From: Blastocatellia bacterium
GTDB lineage: Bacteria > Acidobacteriota > Blastocatellia > Pyrinomonadales > Pyrinomonadaceae
NCBI GenBank assembly: GCA_013695195.1
Contig: JACDAY010000394.1
Location: forward strand, 1 to 13,613
Direction: 5' to 3'
Length of the DNA: 13,613 nt
The first letter of the stretch is position 1. Every line of letters starts with the position of its first letter. Under the pieces are notes generated by a model that was given only the letters and a program-made list of their open reading frames with translations, was not told where the DNA came from and made no database searches. The position numbers and the translations under genes are program-made. Positions 1-7,065 of this stretch are shown piece after piece.

Positions 1-1533
1 GGCCTCGATCTGAAAGGCGGCTCGCATCTGGTAATGCGGGTCAAGACTGACGAGTATCTGAAAAAATTGACGGAAAGTAGCGCTCAGGCGGCATTGACCG
101 CTGCACAGGACGTGAAACTGCCGGTAACCGGAAACAACATCGTTGCTGAAAACGGGACTTATTCAATTGCCCTTGAATTGAGTGATCCGACGCAGGCGGC
201 GGCCGTGATCGACGAAGTCCGCAAAAAGGTCGATTTCGTCAACTGGAGCGAGTCAACGAGCGGAAACACGATCACTTGGAGTCTGCCTTCGAATATTCAA
301 ACCGTTTTCAAAAATCAGGCTGTCGAACAGGCTCTCACGATCATCGAAAGCCGTATCAATGCATTGGGAGTGAAGGAACCGACACTTCAGCGGCATGGTG
401 CTGAGTCCTCGGGACAGATTCTACTTCAAATGCCCGGTGTCGATGACCCGGAGCGCGTTAAGGACATAATCGGTGCTGAATCCAGGCTTGAACTCATGAA
501 GATCGTCAGCCCGCCGAATCCTTCGCCGGTTCAAATTTATCCGACTGAACAAGCCGCTTTGCAATCTGTCGGCGGTACTATTCCGCCGAATCGCCGTATA
601 ATGTCGTATGCCGAGCGCGATGAAACAACCGATCCGGCCATCCCGACACCACCGGACCAGCCGAAACAGTTCGTTGTGGTCGAATATCCCGCAGTCGTTG
701 ACGGCAGCGAGCTCCGCGATGCAAATGCGATTTCGCAATCCGGAAATGAAAGCGATTATCAGATCTCGTTTTCCTTCAAACCTTCCGGAGCGCAAAAATT
801 CGGCGATTGGACCGGTAAAAATATCAATAATTATATGGCCGTGGTTCTAAACGGCGAGGTTAAATCCGCCGCTTATATTAGGTCTCAAATATTCGACCAG
901 GGTGAGATTTCAGGGCGTTTCTCGAAAGCGACGGCCGACGATCTGGCGTTGACGCTGCGTTCTGGAGCATTGCCGGCGAAAATCGAATATCTGGAAGAAA
1001 GGACGGTCGGGCCCAGTCTCGGCGCCGACTCTATTCGTTCCGGTGTAACGGCATCACTCGCAGGACTTATATTTATCGTCTTATTTATGCTGGTCTACTA
1101 TCGCGGTTCGGGAATTAATGCTGTCATCGCTCTTGTGCTGAATCTTCTTTTGACTTTAGCCGCCCTGATTGTCGTCGACTCCACGTTGACGCTGCCCGGA
1201 ATCGCGGGTTTGATTCTCGGTATCGGCATGGCGGTTGATTCGAACGTACTTATTTTCGAAAGAATGCGCGAAGAGCTGCGTGCCGGAAAGGATGTGGCAA
1301 AGGCTGTGAGTATTGGATTCGACCGAGCGTTTATCACGATCATTGACACGCACGTTACCACCATTCTTTCCGCCATCATTTTGTACCTTTACGGTTCCGG
1401 GCCGATCCGAGGCTTTGCCGTTACGCTGATCCTCGGCTTGTTGATAAACTTGTTCTCGGCGGTTTTTGTATCCCGCACTATCTTTATGTGGATACTTGAA
1501 CGAAACCCGGAAATGAAGAAATTGAGTATCTAA
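1..1533 (+). CDS. secD: Protein translocase subunit SecD (5' end outside window)
   Basis: SecD is an inner-membrane subunit of the Sec translocon that works with SecF, using the proton gradient to help exported proteins leave the channel. The reading frame is open from base 1 and begins with the family motif GLDLKGGSHLV, which normally follows the first membrane segment. The ATG at 34 is therefore internal, and only the start codon and first membrane helix are missing. 510 codons are present. A long periplasmic region (about codons 12-340) precedes five hydrophobic segments (about 1030-1500). The conserved membrane stretch GIGMAVDSNVLIFERMREE is visible, with the Asp at 1237-1239 matching the proton-transfer Asp known in SecD. 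secF follows 82 bases later, the usual order. Identification is very secure. Confidence 0.98.
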   Translation, partial: GLDLKGGSHLVMRVKTDEYLKKLTESSAQAALTAAQDVKLPVTGNNIVAENGTYSIALELSDPTQAAAVIDEVRKKVDFVNWSESTSGNTITWSLPSNIQTVFKNQAVEQALTIIESRINALGVKEPTLQRHGAESSGQILLQMPGVDDPERVKDIIGAESRLELMKIVSPPNPSPVQIYPTEQAALQSVGGTIPPNRRIMSYAERDETTDPAIPTPPDQPKQFVVVEYPAVVDGSELRDANAISQSGNESDYQISFSFKPSGAQKFGDWTGKNINNYMAVVLNGEVKSAAYIRSQIFDQGEISGRFSKATADDLALTLRSGALPAKIEYLEERTVGPSLGADSIRSGVTASLAGLIFIVLFMLVYYRGSGINAVIALVLNLLLTLAALIVVDSTLTLPGIAGLILGIGMAVDSNVLIFERMREELRAGKDVAKAVSIGFDRAFITIIDTHVTTILSAIILYLYGSGPIRGFAVTLILGLLINLFSAVFVSRTIFMWILERNPEMKKLSI

Positions 1534-1544
1534 AGGATTTGCGA

Positions 1545-1607
1545 TTTAGATTTGCGATTTGCGATTGAAAGACAACGATATAGCAAATCGCAAATCGCAA
1601 ATCTAAA
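1545..1607. repeat. Perfect 22-nt inverted repeat of ATTTGCG units between secD and secF
   Basis: The left arm is 1545-1566 and the right arm 1586-1607. They are perfect reverse complements with a 19-base spacer. The arms are built from the heptamer ATTTGCG (1550-1556 and 1557-1563, with another copy at 1537-1543) and its complement CGCAAAT. In RNA this would form a 22-bp, AU-rich hairpin filling most of the secD-secF gap and ending 8 bases before the secF start. No T-run follows, so it is not a standard terminator. It looks like a dispersed intergenic repeat. A role in processing or in uncoupling secF from secD is only a guess. Confidence 0.8.
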
Positions 1608-1615
1608 ATAAAATA

Positions 1616-2722
1616 ATGTTTCAAATTTTTACCAATATTAATGTCGACTGGATGGGATGGCGAAAGCCGCTCATTGCGGTATCTATACTTGTACTTTTGG
1701 CCGGGCTGATTTCGGCGATCGGAAGACAATTGACTCCCGGCGGAACTGATGCGTTCAATCTGGGCGTCGATTTTCAGGGCGGAACGGTTATCACGGCGAA
1801 ATTCAAACAAAAACCTTCAATCGACGAGATACGCGCGGCATTGAACAGTGTCGGAATAAACGAGCCGATCATACAGGATTCGACCGATAAACAGGACGAG
1901 GTGTTGATCAAAGTCCCTCTTTTCCAGGATGTTGAAGCGGCTTCTCCGGAAGGAATTGATGCTGCCGCCGGTGAAACAGCTCGCAACACACAAGTCGACA
2001 GAGGGCGTGAGACGGTCAAAAGGGCATTGGACTCTTTCGGTCAGGAAGCAGCGCCAACCCAATCTCTTCAACAAGACGAAGCGGCAGCTTATAAAATCGT
2101 CGGAACTGATTCCGTAGGGCCGGTCGCGGGAGCGCAGCTTCGCACGCAGGCCATCCAGGCAACTCTTCTCGGATTGGTTGTGATTCTTTTATTTATAGCC
2201 TTTCGATACGACTGGACTTATGCCGCCGGAGCGGTAATTGCAGTGTTCCACGATGTTCTCGTAACGCTTGCGTTCTTTTCAGTGTTTCAATGGGAAATCA
2301 GCCTTACGGTGCTTGCAGCTTTACTGACGCTGGTCGGTTTTTCGGTCAACGACTCCATCGTCATTTTCGACCGAATACGTGAAAATTTATCTTTGCACCG
2401 CGATAAATCACTCTATAATCTTACTAACGATTCTATCAACCAGACAATGTCACGGACGATCGTTACCAACGGCCTGGTATTTCTGTCCGTTTTAGCGCTT
2501 GTTTTGTTCGGTGGCGAAGTCCTGCGAGGCTTTTCGCTCGCTTTGTTTGTCGGGTCGATCACCGGAACTTTTTCGACGATCGCAATTGCAAGCCCGATCG
2601 CCATATGGTGGCAGAGCAAGCTGGGAGCGGCAGCGGTAAAAGAAATACCTATTCAGCAATCGGGTCAAAAAATGGCATCCGCCTCACGCAGGTCGGTTAC
2701 ACGCCGGCCGGTTACGAGGTAA
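1616..2722 (+). CDS. secF: Protein translocase subunit SecF
   Basis: SecF is the partner of SecD in the inner membrane and part of the proton-driven accessory complex of SecYEG. The 368-residue length is somewhat above the 300-325 typical of many SecF proteins. The family features are in order: first membrane helix at about 18-36, LGVDFQGG at 49-56, a periplasmic domain to about 175, then five more helices (about 180-197, 203-224, 229-250, 282-300, 305-331). FHDV at 211-214 holds the conserved Asp213, and FDRIREN lies at 251-257. The extra length is partly in the periplasmic domain and partly in a basic Ser/Arg-rich tail from about 350. The ATG at 1616 has no visible Shine-Dalgarno; the leader before it is A-rich and lies just after the inverted repeat. 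Confidence 0.97.
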   Translation: MFQIFTNINVDWMGWRKPLIAVSILVLLAGLISAIGRQLTPGGTDAFNLGVDFQGGTVITAKFKQKPSIDEIRAALNSVGINEPIIQDSTDKQDEVLIKVPLFQDVEAASPEGIDAAAGETARNTQVDRGRETVKRALDSFGQEAAPTQSLQQDEAAAYKIVGTDSVGPVAGAQLRTQAIQATLLGLVVILLFIAFRYDWTYAAGAVIAVFHDVLVTLAFFSVFQWEISLTVLAALLTLVGFSVNDSIVIFDRIRENLSLHRDKSLYNLTNDSINQTMSRTIVTNGLVFLSVLALVLFGGEVLRGFSLALFVGSITGTFSTIAIASPIAIWWQSKLGAAAVKEIPIQQSGQKMASASRRSVTRRPVTR

Positions 2723-2779
2723 TCGAGTAGAGATGGGATTCGTCGCTCACGGTGTTTGACTTGCTGGTTTATGTAAGAA

Positions 2780-2842
2780 GTCAGGAACCCGGTCGCTGGC
2801 TCTCGCGGTTATGACCGCGCTCCGCCAATCAAAATTTGATTG
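2780..2842. repeat. Cluster of short palindromes downstream of secF
   Basis: Three nested or adjacent dyads lie here. GTCAGGAACCCG at 2780-2791 and CGCGGTTATGAC at 2804-2815 form an imperfect inverted repeat. Within its right part, CGCGGT (2804-2809) and ACCGCG (2814-2819) form a perfect 6-bp hairpin with loop TATG. CAATCAAAATTTGATTG at 2826-2842 is a perfect palindrome about a central A. No T-run follows any of them, so a terminator is not supported. The composition suggests a dispersed repeat family rather than a coding remnant. Confidence 0.55.
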
Positions 2843-2894
2843 AAACTTCATGGATTTTCGGTTTCTCAAAAAAACTTGCGTAATCTACAGGTTT

Positions 2895-2937
2895 AATAAA
2901 GTTTATTCTTGACTTTGCGAAACTAAAAAATTAGACT
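2895..2937 (+). promoter_or_regulatory. Candidate promoter and overlapping palindrome upstream of tonB
   Basis: TTGACT (2909-2914) and TAGACT (2932-2937) are separated by exactly 17 bases, a good sigma-70-type -35/-10 pair (5/6 and 4/6 matches). Directly upstream of the -35 is a perfect 13-base palindrome, AATAAAGTTTATT (2895-2907), and the -10 sits in TTAGACTTCTAA (2931-2942). Either could bind a regulator. This is the best promoter in the 500-base gap and would start transcription near 2944, giving a leader of about 280 bases before tonB. It is a pattern match only. Confidence 0.5.
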
Positions 2938-2943
2938 TCTAAC

Positions 2944-3224
2944 GTTGCTGGTCAATTCAATATTTCGTGTCTGCTTTTCCCCGTTTTTAATTCTGTTAAA
3001 ACGGGATACGTAGAGCTTTTTTGTACACATTGCCGGCAAAGAACCATTTTGCCCCGCACTTAATGATAAAAAGTTCAACGTAGAAAGCCTGATTTTTCGA
3101 TGTCGATCCGACGTGCATGGAGACGTTAATAACAACTCGGAGTCCGGTTTTTATCATCAAAAAGCAGTAGTAAGATTTCGATCCTTGACCTGGTTTGGCA
3201 CCGGAAAAGTGGGAGGACATTAGG
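2944..3224 (+). promoter_or_regulatory. Long, potentially structured 5' leader of the tonB cluster
   Basis: No convincing gene is present in this stretch on either strand. It contains several dyads. CCCGTTTT (2980-2987) pairs with AAAACGGG (2998-3005) and can extend to 10 bp with one bulge. GGCAAA (3035-3040) pairs with TTTGCC (3048-3053). GTCG (3102-3105) pairs with CGAC (3109-3112). ATGATAAAAA (3063-3072) is perfectly complementary to TTTTTATCAT (3148-3157), closing a 75-base domain. The leader ends in a strong ribosome site, GGGAGG at 3211-3216, eight bases before the tonB ATG. A cis-regulatory RNA is possible. I recognise no known riboswitch class. Confidence 0.35.
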
Positions 3225-4046
3225 ATGTTAGATCAATTAGTCGAATCAAGAAGCCATGCGAGCGAGGACACGCGGCGAAGCAGTTTTCTGCTTACGACGT
3301 TTATTATCCTGGCGACGATTCTTATGAGCGCATGGCTGTACAGCCTTTTTGCAAAAGATTACGGCATGGGCGGTGACGAGCTTTCACTCGAAACATTGGT
3401 TGCCCCGCCGGTTATCGAAGAAGCCCCGGAACCGGAGCCGGAGAAGCCGCCGGAAGAGAAGCAAAAAGATCCGAACGTGGACGTGCGAAAAGAGATCATC
3501 GCGAGCATGGATGAGCCTCCGCCGAAAGACCCGCCCAAAATTAGTATAGAGAGACAGACAATTCCGCCGCGGGATCCGAACAAATATACTGTTAAGGGCG
3601 ATATTAATTTCAGTGCTGCAAATGCACCGCCTGCGGATTACAAAGGGCCGGTAAACACCGGCGGAACCGGAAGCGACAGCGGAGTGACCGGCGGCGGCGG
3701 AACATCCGAAACCGCGGCTCCCGGACCGCCACCGCCACCGCCACCAGCGCCAAAGCCGAAAATTACTAAGCCTGTTTCTGGCGGCGTATTGAACGGTAAA
3801 GCTACCAGCTTGCCGAAACCGCCGTACCCGGCAGCTGCGAGAGCAGTTCGGGCAGGCGGCCAGGTCGTTGTACAGGTTGTGATCAGCGAATCCGGCAGCG
3901 TCATTTCTGCAAGCGCGACCAGCGGCCATCCGCTGCTTCGGGCCGCAGCGGTCGCGGCAGCCCGCAGCGCGAAGTTCAGCCCGACCCAGCTTTCGGGTCA
4001 ACCGGTGAAGGTGTCCGGTATTATCACATATAACTTCACTCAGTAG
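3225..4046 (+). CDS. tonB: TonB-family energy transducer
   Basis: TonB spans the periplasm and passes proton-motive energy from the ExbB-ExbD motor to outer-membrane receptors. The 273-residue protein has one N-terminal membrane anchor (about 20-43). A Pro/Glu/Lys-rich linker follows (about 60-190) with runs such as EPEPEKPPEE and a Gly-rich part, then a C-terminal TonB domain from about 195. That domain has the signature PPYPAAARA, a VQVVISESGSV strand and a closing Ile-Thr-Tyr-Asn-Phe end. I chose ATG 3225 because GGGAGG at 3211-3216 is ideally spaced; an in-frame TTG at 3195 would add 10 residues but lacks such a site. It is the first gene of the cluster and exbB follows. TonB and TolA-like roles cannot be separated by sequence alone, but the C-terminal domain is TonB type. 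Confidence 0.93.
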   Translation: MLDQLVESRSHASEDTRRSSFLLTTFIILATILMSAWLYSLFAKDYGMGGDELSLETLVAPPVIEEAPEPEPEKPPEEKQKDPNVDVRKEIIASMDEPPPKDPPKISIERQTIPPRDPNKYTVKGDINFSAANAPPADYKGPVNTGGTGSDSGVTGGGGTSETAAPGPPPPPPPAPKPKITKPVSGGVLNGKATSLPKPPYPAAARAVRAGGQVVVQVVISESGSVISASATSGHPLLRAAAVAAARSAKFSPTQLSGQPVKVSGIITYNFTQ

Positions 4047-4059
4047 ATGACTATGAAAT

Positions 4060-4101
4060 AGTTGAGAAACGGCTCTTGCGGGCGGGCACCGTTTCTCAAC
4101 T
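4060..4101 (+). terminator. Perfect 13-bp hairpin between tonB and exbB (attenuator or processing site)
   Basis: AGTTGAGAAACGG at 4060-4072 is perfectly complementary to CCGTTTCTCAACT at 4089-4101, with a 16-base GC-rich loop. It begins 13 bases after the tonB stop. The downstream sequence has scattered T's rather than a clean T-run, so it is more likely a partial terminator, attenuator or RNA-stabilising stem than a full stop. A weak -10-like TATAGT lies at 4120-4125, so a second start for exbB is possible but has no good -35. Confidence 0.55.
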
Positions 4102-4165
4102 CAAAGCTTTAATCTTTAATATAGTGTAATCATAAAATTCGTTTAATCTCTTTGGAGGAAAAATC

Positions 4166-4903
4166 ATGACTCTTTTCGCTAGCCTTATGGGCTCTCTTTT
4201 AATGTTTGCCGCTGAAGGAAAGATATCGTTCGGCATCTACGATATTGCATCCAGTTTAACAATTCCGGGATGGATCGTTATTGCAACGCTTTTGATCCAA
4301 TCGGTCTATATGATCGCCGTCGGGATAGAGCGTTGGCTTACCTACAATAAAGCGAAGCAGCAGTCGCGGCAGTACGCGCCGAAAGTTGCAATGGCTTTGA
4401 AAAACAGCAATATTGATGAAGCGATCAACATCAGCGACAAACATAAGGATTCGCATCTGGCGATGGTCGTATCGTCCGGCCTGAAGGAATTTGCCGCACA
4501 CCAGGGCAATACGGACATTTCGGCAGATGAAATGGAAGCATCGAAACGTGCTTTAGATCGGGCAATAGCTGTTAAAACAGCCGAGTTGAAACGCGGCCTG
4601 GCCGGTTTGGCGACGGTTGGATCGACCGCTCCGTTTGTCGGATTGTTTGGAACCGTTGTGGGAATTATCGGTGCTTTCGTCGCTTTGGCACAGGCTGAAA
4701 ATGCCGGTATCGGCGCGGTTGGTGCCGCTATTGCCGAAGCTTTGGTCGCGACTGCCTTCGGTATCGCCGTGGCTGTACCTGCTGTGTGGTTGTTTAATTA
4801 TTTTACGAATAAAGTAACGAGTTTTGGCGTTGAAATGGAAAATTCTGCATCCGAGCTGGTCGATTATTTCATCAAACAACGTACAAAGGCTTTAAGAGGC
4901 TAA
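4166..4903 (+). CDS. exbB: ExbB/TolQ/MotA-family proton channel protein
   Basis: ExbB forms the inner-membrane ring that, with ExbD, conducts protons and drives TonB. The 245-residue product has a hydrophobic N-terminus and three membrane segments (about 34-56, 150-174, 186-211). A large cytoplasmic loop lies between the first two and includes a helical, charged stretch at about 120-145. The MotA/TolQ/ExbB signature is clear: STAPFVGLFGTVVGIIGAF, then IAEALVATAFGIAVAVPAV, with Glu191 at the position of the conserved membrane Glu of ExbB. GGAGG at 4154-4158, seven bases before the ATG, fixes the start. It lies between tonB and two exbD genes, which supports ExbB over TolQ or MotA. Confidence 0.95.
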   Translation: MTLFASLMGSLLMFAAEGKISFGIYDIASSLTIPGWIVIATLLIQSVYMIAVGIERWLTYNKAKQQSRQYAPKVAMALKNSNIDEAINISDKHKDSHLAMVVSSGLKEFAAHQGNTDISADEMEASKRALDRAIAVKTAELKRGLAGLATVGSTAPFVGLFGTVVGIIGAFVALAQAENAGIGAVGAAIAEALVATAFGIAVAVPAVWLFNYFTNKVTSFGVEMENSASELVDYFIKQRTKALRG

Positions 4904-4947
4904 TTGCCATGTGTCTTTAGTTTTATTTACAAGGGAGAATAGTTGCC

Positions 4948-5394
4948 ATGGGTGCACAAATCGGGGGAACCGATGAATATAATTCGGAGATCAATGTAAC
5001 TCCGATGGTAGACGTAATGCTGGTGCTGTTGATCATCTTTATGATCGTTACGCCGCTCCTGCAATCCGGCGTCACGGTCAATCTTCCCAAAGACTTGAAT
5101 ACACCGGAAGAAGATTCGGAGATTACCAAGGATACGTCAGTCGTCATTACGATTCCCGATAATAATAACTTCTACGTCGGGAAGGAGCCGTTTCCGATCA
5201 CGTCATTGGGAGAAAAAATCCAAAGCATGATGAAGGACAAGGCGCCCGATAAGCGTATCGTTTATATCAAAAGCGGCGTTGAAGTGGATTACGGTACTGT
5301 TGTGGAAGCAATCGATGTAATCCGTAAACAGGACATCGACAAGATAGGACTGGTCGCCGACAAGAAAAAAACTGGAGCGCCGCCTGCTCAATAA
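4948..5394 (+). CDS. exbD: ExbD/TolR-family biopolymer transport protein, copy 1
   Basis: ExbD sits inside the ExbB ring; its single helix carries the essential proton-binding Asp and its periplasmic domain contacts TonB. The 148-residue product shows the standard N-terminal motif SEINVTPMVDVMLVLLIIF, with the key Asp at residue 22. One membrane helix (about 19-37) and a periplasmic domain follow, ending in a short Lys-rich tail. A GGGAG site at 4933-4937 lies 10 bases before the ATG. The gene starts 44 bases after exbB. The periplasmic sequence beyond the helix differs strongly from the second copy at 5439, so this is not a recent duplication. Confidence 0.95.
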   Translation: MGAQIGGTDEYNSEINVTPMVDVMLVLLIIFMIVTPLLQSGVTVNLPKDLNTPEEDSEITKDTSVVITIPDNNNFYVGKEPFPITSLGEKIQSMMKDKAPDKRIVYIKSGVEVDYGTVVEAIDVIRKQDIDKIGLVADKKKTGAPPAQ

Positions 5395-5438
5395 CGGGCG
5401 GGCAGACTTCGTTTCCGAATTTTAGGAGTAATTGAATT

Positions 5439-5915
5439 ATGGCAATGTCATCAGGCGGTTCCTCGGAAGGGGCTGTACCGCACATCAACGTAACACCTTT
5501 GATCGACGTTTTGTTAGTGCTTTTGATCATCTTTATGGTCATCACGCCTGTAAAACCGAGCAAATTCGAGGCGAAGGTTCCGGCCGAGCCGAAAAACGAG
5601 CAGCAGCTTGACGTAAAGCCTAACCCGCTGACGCTGGTCGTTGCAGTAAATAGAGACAACAAGGCGATAACCTTAAATAACGAGCCTGCCGGGACAGTGG
5701 ACGACGCAACTGCACTGACAGGCAGCTTGGCGGAGATTTTCAAACAGCGTGAAAATAACGGCGTGTTCCGCGAAGGTACTAACCAGGTTGAGAAAACAAT
5801 CTTTATCAAATCGCCTACCTCTGTTAGATACGGCGATGTGGTTAAGGTGATAGACGCGGCCAAAATGGCCGGCGCTCAACCGATAGGTTTGCAGATTGAC
5901 GATCTAACTGAATAA
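5439..5915 (+). CDS. exbD: ExbD/TolR-family biopolymer transport protein, copy 2
   Basis: This second ExbD paralogue has 158 residues. The motif HINVTPLIDVLLVLLIIFMV holds the essential Asp at residue 23, so the proton-handling residue is intact in both copies. The periplasmic part (about 42-158) contains a Lys/Glu-rich linker (about 39-55) and ends in GAQPIGLQIDDLTE, typical of ExbD. AGGAG at 5424-5428 precedes the ATG by 10 bases. It starts 44 bases after copy 1, the same spacing as exbB to copy 1, suggesting one transcript. Two ExbD types next to one ExbB may build mixed motors; that is inference. Confidence 0.94.
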   Translation: MAMSSGGSSEGAVPHINVTPLIDVLLVLLIIFMVITPVKPSKFEAKVPAEPKNEQQLDVKPNPLTLVVAVNRDNKAITLNNEPAGTVDDATALTGSLAEIFKQRENNGVFREGTNQVEKTIFIKSPTSVRYGDVVKVIDAAKMAGAQPIGLQIDDLTE

Positions 5916-5988
5916 ATACTACCCGATATATAGAGGCCGGGCCGCGTTTAAGCCTTCTTATATTCCGGGTCTGATATGGAGTCGAATA

Positions 5989-6957
5989 ATGAGATTATCT
6001 CGTTCAGGGGTATTTGTTTTACTAACTTTAGCAGTATTTCTAACCACTAATTGTAACTACTATGACCGCGTCATGTCCAGAAAAAATCTGGTCGACGGTT
6101 CGCTTGCTTACAAGGAAAGAAAGTTTGATGAGGCAGAGGATCTTTTCAAAAGAGCTGCAGCCCGCGATCCCGACGGATCTACGGTTGAAGGAAAAACTGC
6201 CCAGCTTTTCCTTGCAAGGACACTCCATTCAAGATATATAGGGAACCGCTCAGATAAATCGATTGCGGAAGCAGCGATCGCGGAGTATCAAAAGTCTTTG
6301 GATTTAGATAAGAACGACCAGAGCTCATATAAAGCAATCGCCAGTTTGTACGAAAACCTTCAGAGGACAGATGACTGGCAGCAGTGGGTAACGGCCCGTG
6401 CAAACAATACTTCCATCGAACCGCAGTTTCGCGCGGAAGCACTTACTTCATTGGCCGCCAGGCAAAATACGTGTGCAAATGAAGTAAGCGACACAGAAGC
6501 TACTAAGAAAACTGTTCAAAGAGACGGAAAGGATGTGTTTCAGTTCGTAAAACCGGCCAGCGATGAAGAGTTTCAAAAGCTCCGGCAATGCGTTGCCCGG
6601 GGGACCGAATTGATCAATCAGGCAGTTGCACTTGAACCCGACGCGGTCAAGAACGCCGGCAGCTTGAATGTTGAATCGCTTTCCGATGTACAGCTCAAAG
6701 ACAACACCGATCTTATTAAAGCATTCGAATCTGCGAGGTCATACAAGGCGAGTTTGACCCTTCAGGCGATGCGTCTTGCGGAAATGGAAGGCCGCACTGC
6801 CGACCGCGACCGGCTTAAGCAAGAGGCTGATAAAGCAAGAGCAGAGTTTGTAGCTCTCAGTGATGTTGGTAAAGCGCTGCAGGCTAAGACCGAAGAGCGG
6901 GTTGCGGTAAAGAAAGAAGAGGCGAACGCAAACACAGCAAACGCAAACAGGAATTAA
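5989..6957 (+). CDS. Probable lipoprotein with TPR-like repeats, in the tonB-exb cluster
   Basis: I do not recognise a named family. The 322-residue product begins with an export signal (charged residues 2-5, hydrophobic 8-18) ending in LTTNC. Cys22 would be lipidated, although Asn before the Cys is unusual for a lipobox. Residues about 33-125 look like TPR helices: SLAYKERKFDEAEDLFKRAA, then a repeat around AIAEYQKSLDLDKND. Cys162 and Cys201 could form a disulfide in the periplasm. The end is helical and charged, with an Asn/Ala tail (ANANTANANRN). GGAG at 5978-5981, seven bases before the ATG, supports the start. It shares a transcript with tonB-exbB-exbD-exbD up to the terminator at 6982, so a scaffold or partner role at the TonB motor is plausible but unproven. 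Confidence 0.75.
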   Translation: MRLSRSGVFVLLTLAVFLTTNCNYYDRVMSRKNLVDGSLAYKERKFDEAEDLFKRAAARDPDGSTVEGKTAQLFLARTLHSRYIGNRSDKSIAEAAIAEYQKSLDLDKNDQSSYKAIASLYENLQRTDDWQQWVTARANNTSIEPQFRAEALTSLAARQNTCANEVSDTEATKKTVQRDGKDVFQFVKPASDEEFQKLRQCVARGTELINQAVALEPDAVKNAGSLNVESLSDVQLKDNTDLIKAFESARSYKASLTLQAMRLAEMEGRTADRDRLKQEADKARAEFVALSDVGKALQAKTEERVAVKKEEANANTANANRN

Positions 6958-6981
6958 TTTTGAATAAGTTTTTTTGGATCG

Positions 6982-7012
6982 GGTGGTGCTCAACGGTAGG
7001 GCATCACCTTTT
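6982..7012 (+). terminator. Intrinsic terminator closing the tonB-exb-TPR cluster
   Basis: GGTGGTGCTC (6982-6991) and GGGCATCACC (6999-7008) form a 10-bp RNA stem with two G-U pairs and a 7-base loop. It is followed at once by TTTTGTTTGCTT. It begins 24 bases after the TPR gene stop. Stem, loop and T-run are all as expected for a Rho-independent terminator. Confidence 0.85.
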
Positions 7013-7065
7013 GTTTGCTTTAAATAAAGAAGGTGTGTTGATATCAACCGCGTTAGCGTTTGTTT

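Noticed and set aside
34..36. ATG as the start of secD
   Set aside because: The frame is open from base 1 and the upstream codons encode the conserved GLDLKGGSHLV motif, so the real start lies before the window.
1537..1607. CRISPR-like array from repeated ATTTGCG heptamers
   Set aside because: Repeats are only 7 bases, directly adjacent or inverted, with no spacers and no cas genes nearby.
2850..2912. 20-codon plus-strand reading frame in the secF-tonB gap
   Set aside because: No ribosome site, AT-rich composition, and it overlaps the candidate -35 and palindrome.
3195..3197. In-frame TTG as the tonB start
   Set aside because: ATG 3225 has a well-spaced GGGAGG site, while the TTG has none and adds non-conserved residues.
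3384..4001. 205-codon minus-strand reading frame
   Set aside because: It is antisense to tonB and arises from its GC-rich Pro/Gly codons; the translation is Arg-rich with no domain.
6739..7047. 102-codon minus-strand reading frame
   Set aside because: It overlaps the end of the TPR gene and its terminator, and the translation shows no protein-like pattern.
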